Shown here piece by piece: positions 55,605-63,266 of a DNA stretch of 64,000 nucleotides. The DNA is from Geomonas azotofigens. Its GTDB lineage: Bacteria; Desulfobacterota; Desulfuromonadia; Geobacterales; Geobacteraceae. The translations under genes and the position numbers were made by a program. The stretch is from assembly GCF_018919395.1 (NCBI RefSeq), contig NZ_JAHLME010000007.1, positions 62,001 to 126,000 of the forward strand, in the 5' to 3' direction. Position 1 is the stretch's first letter. Every line of letters starts with the position of its first letter. Under the pieces are notes generated by a model that worked only from the letters and a program-made list of their open reading frames with translations, was not told the origin of the DNA and made no database searches.

Positions 55605-55913
55605 ATGCACCTGATCCAGATCCTGCTGCCGCTCTACGACAACGATGGGAACCAGTTCACCCAGGACGAGTTCCTCAAGGTGCGCGACGAGCTTTCCGAG
55701 CGCTTCGGCGGCATCACCACCTACATGCGCTCTCCCGCCCGGGGGCTGTGGAAGGAGACCAAGGAGACCACGGTCCAGGACGACATCGTCATCTACGAGG
55801 TGATGACCAAGGAACTGGACCGGGCCTGGTGGAAGCAGTACCGGCATCAGTTGACGGCCGACTTCCGGCAGGCGCTGCTGATCGTCAGGGCGAGCCAGGT
55901 GGAGCTCATCTAG
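55605..55913 (+). CDS. Conserved-looking hypothetical protein
   Basis: A 102-residue soluble protein beginning MHLIQILLPLYDNDGNQFTQ, with YMRSPARGLWKE and an aromatic VIYEVMTKELDRAWW stretch. No family was recognised. CCGGAGG precedes the ATG 16 bases after the CBS-ACT gene, so it is in that operon. A terminator follows. Confidence 0.75.
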   Translation: MHLIQILLPLYDNDGNQFTQDEFLKVRDELSERFGGITTYMRSPARGLWKETKETTVQDDIVIYEVMTKELDRAWWKQYRHQLTADFRQALLIVRASQVELI

Positions 55914-55933
55914 CCGCCGCCATTGCAAGGCGC

Positions 55934-55988
55934 AAAAAAAGCCGGGTGCCGCAGGCGACCATCATGGTCACCGGGCACCCGGCTTTTT
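55934..55988. terminator. Bidirectional terminator
   Basis: GCCGGGTGCC (55941-55950) pairs with GGGCACCCGGC, with GACC..GGTC as an inner hairpin, flanked by an A run and a T run. It ends the plus-strand operon and the minus-strand chemoreceptor gene. Confidence 0.9.
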
Positions 55989-56006
55989 CGTCGCTGTTTT
56001 TAGAGA

Positions 56007-57683
56007 CTAGAACCGCTCGAATTCGTTGTCCATCTCCAGGTCGGCCCCGACGGCCTTGCCCATCTGCCCGGAACCGCTCTGCGCAGTCGCCGCCTTGGCC
56101 ACGGTCATCTGTTTGGCGCCCGGCTTGTCCTTCGCCTTGGGCGACTTGATCGATCTCGCCCTGGTCCTCCCTTCGTCCCCGATCTTGAAGAAGGCGATGG
56201 TACTCTGCAACTGCTCGGCCTGCGAGGCGAGTTCCTCGGCCGTCGAGGACATTTCCTCGGAGGCACTGGCGTTTTGCTGGATGACCTGGTCGAGCTGCTG
56301 GATCGCCTTGTTGATCTGCTCGGCGCCGGTGTCCTGTTCGCGGCTGGCGGCGCTGATTTCCTGGACCAGCTCGGCGGTCTTCTGGATGTCCGGGACCATC
56401 TTGGCCAGAAGTTCCCCGGCCTTTTCGGCGATATTGACGCTGTTGGCGGACAGCTCGGATATTTCACCGGCAGCCTTTTGGCTCCGCTCGGCGAGTTTCC
56501 TCACCTCGCTCGCGACCACGGCGAACCCTTTGCCGTGCTCGCCGGCACGGGCCGCCTCGATGGCCGCGTTCAGGGCCAGCAGGTTGGTCTGGCGCGCGAT
56601 CTCCTCGATGATGTTGATCTTGCTGGCGATCTCCTTCATGGCGTGGACGGTTTCCAGTACCGCCTTGCCGCCGTCCTTGGCGTCTTCGGCCGATTTCACC
56701 GCGATCTTCTCGGTCTGTATCGCGTTGTCGGCGTTCTGGCGGATGTTGGAGGTCATCTGCTCCATGCTGGAGGAGGCTTCCTCGGCGGCGGCCGCCTGTT
56801 CGCTCGCCCCCTGGGACATCTCCTCGGAACTGGAGGAAAGCTCCTGGCTTCCCTGCGCCACGTAATCGGTGGCCGCCTTGACCTCGGTCACCACCTCTTT
56901 GAGCTTGTTCAGCATGGTGCTCATGGCGGCGAGCAACTGTCCGGTCTCGTCCTTCGATGTCTGGCCTATCTCGAAGGTCAGGTCGCCGTCAGCCAGGCGG
57001 TTCGCGGTGTCGACCCCCACCTGCAGCGGTTTCTTGATGCTGGACGTGACCAGGAAACTGAGTGCGACTGCAAGCAGCACGGCAACTATGGAGATGGTGA
57101 CCAGCAGGGAGACCACCCGCTGGGTTGCTTTTAGGACCATTCCTTTTTCCTGCTGCATGGCCTTGTTGGCTTCCTGAGCCAGCTCGACCGCAGTATTCTC
57201 CATCTTGTGGGTTTCATCCTTGAAGGCGGCAACGGCGGCGTTGGCCTCGGCCGGTGTCTTCAACTTGCCATCGAGGATGGAGCCGGCCACCTTCGCAAAG
57301 CCTGCCTTGTAGAGGGCGAAGTTTTCTTTTATGATCTTGGTCTTTTCCACGTCCTCCTTGTCCCGCACCACCTTCTCCAGGTCCGCAACGCGTTCGGACG
57401 TCTTGCCCGCCTCCTCGTTCCACTTGGCGTAATACTCCTCGGCCTTCTTAGCATCGGTGATGTTCAGGAAGATGTCCTTTTCATAGCGTCTCATCCCCAA
57501 TACGTTGGCCCTGGCCCTGGCCGCGTGCTCGGCGATCTTGGCTTCACCGTCAAGGACTGTGACCATGGTGTGTTCGCCGTCTTTGACCCCCCAGTAACCG
57601 GTGCCGGCAACTCCTACCAACAGCAGGACAACGAGCCCGAAACTGAGCATCAACCTGGTACCGATCTTCATGTTCTTAAGCAT
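56007..57683 (-). CDS. Methyl-accepting chemotaxis protein
   Basis: A 558-residue chemoreceptor: TM1 (about residues 10-30), a periplasmic four-helix-bundle-like domain, TM2 (about 190-212), HAMP, and a signalling domain with the canonical tip [33 protein letters not shown]. The tail ends DNEFERF and lacks the NWETF-type pentapeptide. Ligand unknown. GGAGG eight bases ahead supports ATG 57683. It is a single gene, unlike the operon-borne receptor at 4566-6770. Confidence 0.93.
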   Translation of the reverse strand: MLKNMKIGTRLMLSFGLVVLLLVGVAGTGYWGVKDGEHTMVTVLDGEAKIAEHAARARANVLGMRRYEKDIFLNITDAKKAEEYYAKWNEEAGKTSERVADLEKVVRDKEDVEKTKIIKENFALYKAGFAKVAGSILDGKLKTPAEANAAVAAFKDETHKMENTAVELAQEANKAMQQEKGMVLKATQRVVSLLVTISIVAVLLAVALSFLVTSSIKKPLQVGVDTANRLADGDLTFEIGQTSKDETGQLLAAMSTMLNKLKEVVTEVKAATDYVAQGSQELSSSSEEMSQGASEQAAAAEEASSSMEQMTSNIRQNADNAIQTEKIAVKSAEDAKDGGKAVLETVHAMKEIASKINIIEEIARQTNLLALNAAIEAARAGEHGKGFAVVASEVRKLAERSQKAAGEISELSANSVNIAEKAGELLAKMVPDIQKTAELVQEISAASREQDTGAEQINKAIQQLDQVIQQNASASEEMSSTAEELASQAEQLQSTIAFFKIGDEGRTRARSIKSPKAKDKPGAKQMTVAKAATAQSGSGQMGKAVGADLEMDNEFERF

Positions 57684-58009
57684 TTTTATTCCCTCCTTAG
57701 GCAGAGCGCCTATCTTTACCTGTCAGCTAAGTGACGTATCGACTTCGGCGATGGATATCAAATCATCCTGTTGGAATAGGTGCTTTCTAAAACTCCCACA
57801 GGGCGGTGTGGCAAGGATAGCGAGTTGTCACTTTTCCCCTGTGCTAATGTGAATATCGGAAGCCGTGGGATTTTCTTAAGCAAAGAATTGAGATGCAGAG
57901 TACCGCGTGGCCGCCAGAGACTGGGCGTTAGAAAACAGCTAGAGGGAAATGGTGGCAAGATGCGGTTGCATAGAGTGGGGAGGAACAGCGATGAGCAAAG
58001 CCCCCAACC
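57684..58009. other. 326-base gap between response regulator and chemoreceptor genes
   Basis: Two short open frames here lack ribosome sites and family features. The left end carries the chemoreceptor ribosome site. A stem with AGCCCCC and GGGGGCT arms spans the regulator stop codon (about 58000-58031) and may act as a weak minus-strand terminator. Nothing else was recognised. Confidence 0.5.
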
Positions 58010-58690
58010 TCAATCCTGGCTGGGGGGCTCGTACTTGTAGCCGGCGCCGTAGATGGAGTGGATCAGCTCCTGGTCGGGGGCGACGGCGGAGATCTTCTTG
58101 CGCAGCTTCTTGATATGGCTGTCGATGGTCCGGTCGCTCACGATGCGCTGGTCTGAGTAAATGCGGTCCATCAACTGGGTCCGGGAGTAGATGCGCCCCG
58201 GGTTCTGGTAGAGAAAGTGCAAAAGCTTGAATTCGACAACGGTCAGGTCGAGGTCGCGTCCTTGCCACTGGGCGGAGTAGCGGTCCTGGTCCAGGGTAAG
58301 CCCGCCGGCGGACGGTGCCGGCTGCTCCACGCTGCGGCGCAGCACGGTCTTCACCCGCGCCACTACCTCGCGCGGGCTGAAGGGCTTGCAGACGTAGTCG
58401 TCGGCGCCCAGTTCCAGCCCCAGCAGCCGGTCGATCTCCTCGACGCGGGCGGTGATCATGATGATGGGGAGCTGCGAGAAGGTCCGTATCTCCTTGCAGA
58501 TCTCCAGTCCGTCGCGCCCCGGGAGCATCAGGTCGAGCAGCACGAGGTCGGGCTGCCGCACCCGCACCCGCGGCACCACCTCGGTGCCGTTGGCGATCCA
58601 GACGGTCTCGAATCCCGACTGCTTCAGGTAATCCCCCAAAAGGCTGGCCAGTTTTTCCTCGTCCTCGACGATCATGATGGTCTGTGTCAT
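58010..58690 (-). CDS. OmpR-family response regulator (BaeR-like)
   Basis: A 226-residue regulator. The receiver has the acidic pair VEDEE near residue 10, the phospho-Asp in DLVLLDLMLPGRDG and the Lys in YVCKPFSPREVVARV; the C-terminal winged helix has LTVVEFKLLHFLYQNPGRIYSRTQLMDRIY. It overlaps the end of the kinase gene by four bases (ATGA), so translation is coupled. The likely targets include the divergent gene at 60370, by position only. Confidence 0.92.
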   Translation of the reverse strand: MTQTIMIVEDEEKLASLLGDYLKQSGFETVWIANGTEVVPRVRVRQPDLVLLDLMLPGRDGLEICKEIRTFSQLPIIMITARVEEIDRLLGLELGADDYVCKPFSPREVVARVKTVLRRSVEQPAPSAGGLTLDQDRYSAQWQGRDLDLTVVEFKLLHFLYQNPGRIYSRTQLMDRIYSDQRIVSDRTIDSHIKKLRKKISAVAPDQELIHSIYGAGYKYEPPSQD

Positions 58691-60135
58691 GTCCGGCTCC
58701 CGTTAAGCGGCAGTTCTATCCTGATCAGCACCCCCCCCTTTGGGGAAGGGAGTGCCGCGATGGTCCCCTCGTGCGCCTCGACGATGTTCTTGCAGATGGC
58801 CAGGCCGAGCCCGGCGCCGCCCAGGGCCCGGTTCCTCGAGTTCTCCACCCGGAACAACCGGTCGAAGAGCTGCGCCAGTTCCTCCGGCTGCACGCCGGGG
58901 GCCGAATCGGCGAATTCCACCACGGCCCGGCCGTCGTTGCGGGAGAGGCGTACCGACAGCTCACCCCCCTGGTCGGTGTACTTGAGCGAGTTGCCCAAAA
59001 GGTTGCTGAAAAGCTGGTTCAGTCGCACGCCGTCCGCGTAGACGGTCAGTTCCTCGTCGGGGAGCTGCTGCCGCAGGGCGATGTTCTTCTGGTGGAACTT
59101 GGCTGCAAACGGCTCCAGCGCGTCCTCCAGGAGCTCGGTCAGGTCGACAGGTTCCTTTCTGTAGTTGAGCGCGCCGATGTCGGACATGGAGATCTGGTAC
59201 AGGTCTTCGACCAGCCGCCCCAGGTGCATCACCTCGGCGTGCAGCGACCGCATCGACTCAGGTCCCAGCGGGCGGACCCCGTCCTGCAGCGCCTCGATCT
59301 CGCCGCGCAGGATGGAAAGCGGTGTGCGCAGTTCGTGGGAGATGTCGGCCAGGTAGCGACGGCGGGCCCGCTCGTTGTTTTCCAGGGAGAGGGCCAGGGT
59401 GTTGAAATCGCGGGCGAGTTGCCCCAGCTCGTCGCTTGACTGCACCGGGACCCTGGCGTCGTACTCACCCGAGGCGAGCCGGTGCAGGGAAGCCGCGAGC
59501 CTCTTGATCGGCTCGACCAGGCGGTGCGCCAACGGGAGCGACAGCGCCGCCGACACGAGCAGCATCACGATGGCGACCAGGCCCATGGTGAGCTTTTGCT
59601 GCTGCACGAAGAGGAGCTGGTAGGTGTCGGTGAGCCGTTGTCTGGGGCGCAGCGCCAGGTAGCCGATCACCTCGCCGTCGCTGGTCAGCTTGCGCACCTG
59701 GGCCGTATCGAGGTTCCCCTGGGTCCCCTGGATCAGGCGCTTGTCGGGGTCGAGCAGCACCACGCGACCTTCGAAACGGTAGAGGAAGCGCTGCGGCAGG
59801 TGCTGCCCCTGGCCGCTCAGGTTCATGAACCCGCGCCGCCCCATCCTGCGCTGGCCGGGATCGGCTTCGCCACCCTCGCGCCCTTCCCGGGTCGCGGCAA
59901 CCATGTCGAACCATGTGGAAGTTTCCCGCTGCAGGAAATCCCAGTCGCCGTTTTGGGCGTAGGACTGCTCCAGCACGTGGGCCAGCCGCTGCAGGCGGTC
60001 CTTCTCCATGGTGTTCACGTAGGCGAGGAAGCCGTGCCCGATGCTCCACTGCATGATGAGGAACATGCTGATGACGACCGCGCCGGTCGCTGCCAGCATG
60101 GTGAAAAAGAGCCTGTATTTGATCTTTACCTTCAT
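58687..60135 (-). CDS. Sensor histidine kinase (BaeS-like)
   Basis: A 482-residue envelope sensor: TM1 (about residues 10-30), a periplasmic domain of about 130 residues, TM2 (about 165-190), HAMP, HisKA with YLADISHELRTPLSILRGEIEAL, and the ATP domain with NLLGNSLKYTD and GAGLGLAICKNI. The HAMP-HisKA-ATPase layout and the regulator type match BaeS. I chose ATG 60135 (GGTGG five bases ahead) over GTG 60144. Confidence 0.9.
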   Translation of the reverse strand: MKVKIKYRLFFTMLAATGAVVISMFLIMQWSIGHGFLAYVNTMEKDRLQRLAHVLEQSYAQNGDWDFLQRETSTWFDMVAATREGREGGEADPGQRRMGRRGFMNLSGQGQHLPQRFLYRFEGRVVLLDPDKRLIQGTQGNLDTAQVRKLTSDGEVIGYLALRPRQRLTDTYQLLFVQQQKLTMGLVAIVMLLVSAALSLPLAHRLVEPIKRLAASLHRLASGEYDARVPVQSSDELGQLARDFNTLALSLENNERARRRYLADISHELRTPLSILRGEIEALQDGVRPLGPESMRSLHAEVMHLGRLVEDLYQISMSDIGALNYRKEPVDLTELLEDALEPFAAKFHQKNIALRQQLPDEELTVYADGVRLNQLFSNLLGNSLKYTDQGGELSVRLSRNDGRAVVEFADSAPGVQPEELAQLFDRLFRVENSRNRALGGAGLGLAICKNIVEAHEGTIAALPSPKGGVLIRIELPLNGSRT

Positions 60136-60236
60136 GACATCCACCGTTTAAGTCACTCGTACAGCTTTGTTATTAACATAGTTGTGCTTAATGTGCCATT
60201 GCATCTTTGAGCGTTCTGGAAATTCCACATTTGCTC

Positions 60237-60256
60237 CACAATTGTTCCTTATTGTG
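60237..60256. promoter_or_regulatory. CACAAT..ATTGTG palindrome in divergent region
   Basis: CACAAT and ATTGTG face each other with an 8-base spacer between the kinase gene and the divergent periplasmic-protein gene. It may be a regulator site shared by both; no regulator is assigned. Confidence 0.28.
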
Positions 60257-60369
60257 CTGGTAGCTTGGATCTCAAAGAATGAATGAACCCGGCGCCAAGT
60301 CATGGCAGCCGGGAAACAACGCACAGTAACTGTCATAAGGAAGACGGCTGAAGCCGCAAGGAGAAGATC

Positions 60370-60981
60370 ATGAAAAAGCTCATCGCACTGGCATTCGTTA
60401 TGGTACTTGCCGCGGCCGCCACAGCCCAGGCAAGGGTGGATTTCAGCGTCAATGTCGGTATTCCGGTCGCTACGGTCCCCGTGGCCCCGCCTCCGGTCGT
60501 CTACCCGGCTCCTCCGGCGCCGGTCGCCTACGTCGAGCCCCCCAGCTTCATCTATTCGCCCGCTCTCGGGTTCTACGTGTCGGTGGGGCTTCCCTACGAC
60601 GTGGTCTACATGGACGACTGCTACTACCAGTACCGGGACGGCTACTGGTACATGGCCAGCAGCTACCGCGGACCGTGGACCTACGTGGCGCCGCGCCGGC
60701 TCCCCTACGGGCTGCACCAGCACCGCTACGAACAGATCCGCTACTACCGCGACCACGAGTACCGCACCTACCTGAGCGACCGTGACCGCTACCGCGGCAA
60801 CTGGTACCGTCCGGTGGCCGAGCGCCGCGACGGGCGCTGGGGCGAGCGCAAGGATTACTACCGCGATGCCTACCGCAGCGGCTACCGTGACGGGTCCCGT
60901 GATGACCGCCGTGACGACCGCAGGGATGACCGTCGCGACGACCGCAAGGACGACCATCGGGATTACCGGGATCGTCACTGA
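60370..60981 (+). CDS. Tyr/Arg-rich exported protein with Asp-Asp-Arg-Arg repeats
   Basis: A 203-residue protein with a signal peptide (cleavage near AQA, residue 21), a Pro/Val/Ala-rich stretch, then an aromatic core (YYQYRDGYWYMASSYRGPW) and a C-terminal tail of about six DDRR-type units with alternating charge. Similar Tyr/Trp/Arg-rich small periplasmic proteins are common in Geobacter-type and other Gram-negatives, without known function. A GAAGGAGAAG-like site (AAGGAG) precedes the ATG. Divergent from the BaeSR-like pair, which hints at an envelope-stress role. Confidence 0.75.
   Translation: MKKLIALAFVMVLAAAATAQARVDFSVNVGIPVATVPVAPPPVVYPAPPAPVAYVEPPSFIYSPALGFYVSVGLPYDVVYMDDCYYQYRDGYWYMASSYRGPWTYVAPRRLPYGLHQHRYEQIRYYRDHEYRTYLSDRDRYRGNWYRPVAERRDGRWGERKDYYRDAYRSGYRDGSRDDRRDDRRDDRRDDRKDDHRDYRDRH
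60895..60978 (+). repeat. 12-base tandem repeat encoding DDRR units
   Basis: The 3' end of the gene is a degenerate GATGACCGCCGT-type tandem repeat of about six units, encoding the charged tail. Such repeats can change length by slippage. Confidence 0.65.
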
Positions 60982-61022
60982 TCCCACGGCTGGCAGCCTC
61001 CTCCCGCACCGCATCTTCCGGG

Positions 61023-61062
61023 CTCTCCTCCTTCTCCTGGAGGGGCGGGACGGGAGGGGGAG
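61023..61062. repeat. CTCCTCC/GGAGGGG intergenic palindrome
   Basis: A C/T-rich arm faces G-rich arms after the Tyr/Arg-rich protein gene. Member of the dispersed C-rich/G-rich hairpin family. Confidence 0.4.
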
Positions 61063-61122
61063 GCCTTTTCTGACGGCAAAACGCAGCATTGGATAAATTT
61101 CCGCCATTTTCCCTCAGTTTCG

Positions 61123-61131
61123 TGTTATACT
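61123..61131 (+). promoter_or_regulatory. Extended -10 promoter of rhlE
   Basis: TGTTATACT is a perfect extended -10 (TG, one base, TATACT). Transcription would start near 61138, about 15 bases before a terminator hairpin. Confidence 0.5.
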
Positions 61132-61152
61132 CCCAGCTCTAATGAGTCACGG

Positions 61153-61186
61153 ACCCCATGGGCCTTTCAGGCTTCTGGGGTTTTTT
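61153..61186 (+). terminator. Terminator inside the rhlE leader (possible attenuator)
   Basis: ACCCCA pairs with TGGGGT and, inside it, GGGCCT with AGGCTT (two G-U), loop TTC, followed by six T. It lies between the promoter at 61123-61131 and the GTG start at 61217. Confidence 0.75.
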
Positions 61187-61216
61187 GTGGCGTCACACCA
61201 AGAAACAGGAGTACCA

Positions 61217-62617
61217 GTGGATTTCAAACAGTTTAACTTGCACCCCAAAGTCCAGGCCGGCGTAGAGGCCGTGGGCTACCAGGTTCCCACCCCCATCCAA
61301 CTGCAGGCGATCCCCGCCGTGATCGCAGGTCAGGACGTCCTGGGGCTGGCTCAGACCGGCACCGGCAAGACGGCCGCCTTCGGTCTTCCCTTGCTGCACC
61401 GTCTGGCCGACGGCGTGCGTGGCCACGTGCGCGCGCTCGTACTCGCGCCCACCCGGGAATTGGCCGAGCAGATCAACGAGTCGCTCAACGCGATGGCACA
61501 GCAGACCCGGCTCAAAAGCATCACCGTCTACGGCGGTGTCAACATCAACACGCAGATCAAGAAGTTGAAGGAAGGGGCCGATATCGTGGTCGCCTGCCCG
61601 GGACGCCTTTTGGACCACATCTCCCAGGGGACCGTCAATCTCTCCAAGGTCGAGGTACTGGTCCTGGACGAGGCGGACCAGATGTTCGACATGGGCTTTC
61701 TTCCGGACGTGAGAAAGATCCTCCGTGCGCTTCCCGGCAAGCGGCAGAACCTCATGTTCTCGGCCACCATGCCCGACGACATCCGCCGTCTGGCGCACGA
61801 GATCCTGTGCCGCCCGGTGACCGTGCAGGTGAGCCGCACCGCCCCCGCGGCGACCGTGTCCCACGCGCTCTACCCGGTGGGGCAGCACCTGAAGACCCCG
61901 CTTCTCTTCGAGCTCTTGAAGCACACCGACACCGAGAGCGTGCTCATCTTCACCAAGACCAAGCACCGCGCGAAGAGGGTGGGGGAGCAGCTGGAGAAGG
62001 CCGGCTACAAGGCGACCAGCCTGCAGGGGAACCTGTCCCAGAACCGCAGGCAGGCGGCGCTGGACGGCTTTAGGGACGGTACCTACCAGATCATGGTGGC
62101 GACCGATATCGCCGCGCGCGGCATCGACGTCTCCCTTATCTCCCACGTCATCAACTACGACATCCCCGACACCCCCGAGGCCTACACGCACCGGATCGGC
62201 CGCACCGGGCGCGCCGCCAAGACCGGCGACGCCTTCACCATGGTGACCGGCGAGGACGAGGCCATGGTGAAAAGCATCGAGCGGGTGCTGGGCGCGAAGA
62301 TCGAGCGGCGCCGCGTGGAAGGTTTCGACTACACGGTCCCCGCCCCGAAAAAAGACGCCGAGTTCGCCCGGGCGCCCCGCGAGCCGCAACGCAGGAAGCC
62401 GGCCGCCGCGGCCCAGGGCAAGCCTGCCGAAGCCAAGAGTGCGCCCGCCGGCGGGAGAGCCGCACAGCCCGGCAACAGCCGCGGCGCCGGCGGCAACCGC
62501 CAGCAGACCGGGCAGCGCCAGGGCGGGAGCCGCCCCGCCGGCCCCGGCGCGGGGGAAGGGCAGCGCGCCGGCGCGCAGCGTCCCGGCAACCACGCCGCCC
62601 GCCGCAGCGGCAGGTAG
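61217..62617 (+). CDS. rhlE: DEAD-box RNA helicase RhlE type
   Basis: An ATP-dependent RNA helicase. The 466-residue protein starts VDFKQFNLHPKVQAGVEAVGY, with the Q motif, Walker A AQTGTGKT, VLDEADQMFDMGF (DEAD), SATMP, and HRIGRTGRA. The last 90 or so residues are a basic Gly/Ala/Arg/Gln-rich tail for RNA binding. GTG 61217 is chosen because AGGAG lies five bases ahead; the in-frame ATG 61142 has no ribosome site and would run through the leader terminator. A terminator follows at 62648-62677. Confidence 0.93.
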   Translation: MDFKQFNLHPKVQAGVEAVGYQVPTPIQLQAIPAVIAGQDVLGLAQTGTGKTAAFGLPLLHRLADGVRGHVRALVLAPTRELAEQINESLNAMAQQTRLKSITVYGGVNINTQIKKLKEGADIVVACPGRLLDHISQGTVNLSKVEVLVLDEADQMFDMGFLPDVRKILRALPGKRQNLMFSATMPDDIRRLAHEILCRPVTVQVSRTAPAATVSHALYPVGQHLKTPLLFELLKHTDTESVLIFTKTKHRAKRVGEQLEKAGYKATSLQGNLSQNRRQAALDGFRDGTYQIMVATDIAARGIDVSLISHVINYDIPDTPEAYTHRIGRTGRAAKTGDAFTMVTGEDEAMVKSIERVLGAKIERRRVEGFDYTVPAPKKDAEFARAPREPQRRKPAAAAQGKPAEAKSAPAGGRAAQPGNSRGAGGNRQQTGQRQGGSRPAGPGAGEGQRAGAQRPGNHAARRSGR

Positions 62618-62647
62618 GCTGCAGCGGTAATCAAGCGCAAAAGAAAA

Positions 62648-62677
62648 GGGGAAAGTCTCGCGACTTTCCCCTTTTTT
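62648..62677 (+). terminator. Intrinsic terminator after rhlE
   Basis: GGGGAAAGTC pairs with GACTTTCCCC across TCGC, followed by six T, with an A-rich left flank. Confidence 0.92.
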
Positions 62678-62694
62678 CATGGTGGCTGTCGGCC

Positions 62695-62883
62695 TCAGTC
62701 TCCCAGCCACCCCGCCTCGGGGAGCTGCACCGGGTCGCACACCGCGTCTACGTCCCTGGCCTTGGCGCCGCAGTTGCCGCATTCGACGGTGGGTTGCAGC
62801 GTGAGCTGGTGGACCTTGTCTATCTCTCCTCTAGCGGTGAGGGCGCAGATGTGCTCGCTGTGCGTCTCTTTGTTGCATGCCAT
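62695..62883 (-). CDS. Small Cys-containing protein of unknown function
   Basis: A 62-residue protein (MACNKETHSEHICALTARGE...). It has five cysteines, including a CGNCGAKA pair that could be half of a metal site, and several His near the N terminus. No family was recognised. GGGAGGTGACC precedes ATG 62883; the longer frame to 62913 has no ribosome site. The next small gene is divergent (63033). Confidence 0.62.
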   Translation of the reverse strand: MACNKETHSEHICALTARGEIDKVHQLTLQPTVECGNCGAKARDVDAVCDPVQLPEAGWLGD

Positions 62884-63032
62884 GATGGTCACCTCCCTTG
62901 ATGAAAATGTCATAGCCCCTGTGTGTCATTGAACTGATCGGGTGTCGGTAGAGTTGTAGCTACCCCATTCTACGCTTTTTTGATAAAATTGTTGGCACAG
63001 AAGAAGATAGCTACTGTCAAAGGAGGAGCGCC

Positions 63033-63155
63033 ATGCTTGGATCGAGATGCCCCAAATGCAACGGCAGAGGAAAAATCCTGATGGCTTCCCGGCAGTCCGG
63101 ATACGACGTTGAGGAAGTTCCCTGCACCATGTGCAAGGGGTCGGGAAGGAAATAG
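63033..63155 (+). CDS. 40-residue protein with two CxxCxGxG motifs
   Basis: A tiny ORF with an excellent ribosome site (AAAGGAGGAG, seven bases ahead). It encodes CPKCNGRG near residue 6 and CTMCKGSG near residue 31, the two halves of one zinc site as in the DnaJ zinc finger. It likely binds one Zn and may contact protein or nucleic acid. It is too short for most gene finders. A terminator follows at 63212-63242. Confidence 0.68.
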   Translation: MLGSRCPKCNGRGKILMASRQSGYDVEEVPCTMCKGSGRK

Positions 63156-63211
63156 GAACAAGAGCGAGGAGACGTGAGCATGAACGCCCGGCGTCACGGG
63201 CGATGAAAAAA

Positions 63212-63242
63212 AGGGGGAGGCCGTTTTGGGCCTTCCCTTTTT
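63212..63242. terminator. Bidirectional terminator
   Basis: GGGGAGGCC pairs with GGCCTTCCC (one G-U) across GTTTTG, with an A run to the left and T run to the right. It ends the small zinc-motif gene and the universal stress protein gene. Confidence 0.82.
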
Positions 63243-63266
63243 GCGTCCGCTCTGCCCGCGCGCGGC

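Noticed and set aside
56007-56030. CheR-tethering pentapeptide at the end of the second chemoreceptor
   Set aside because: The tail ends EFERF, without the Trp of the NWETF-type motif.
57758-58040. Short frames on both strands in the 326-base gap
   Set aside because: No ribosome sites, no family features, and one runs into the regulator gene.
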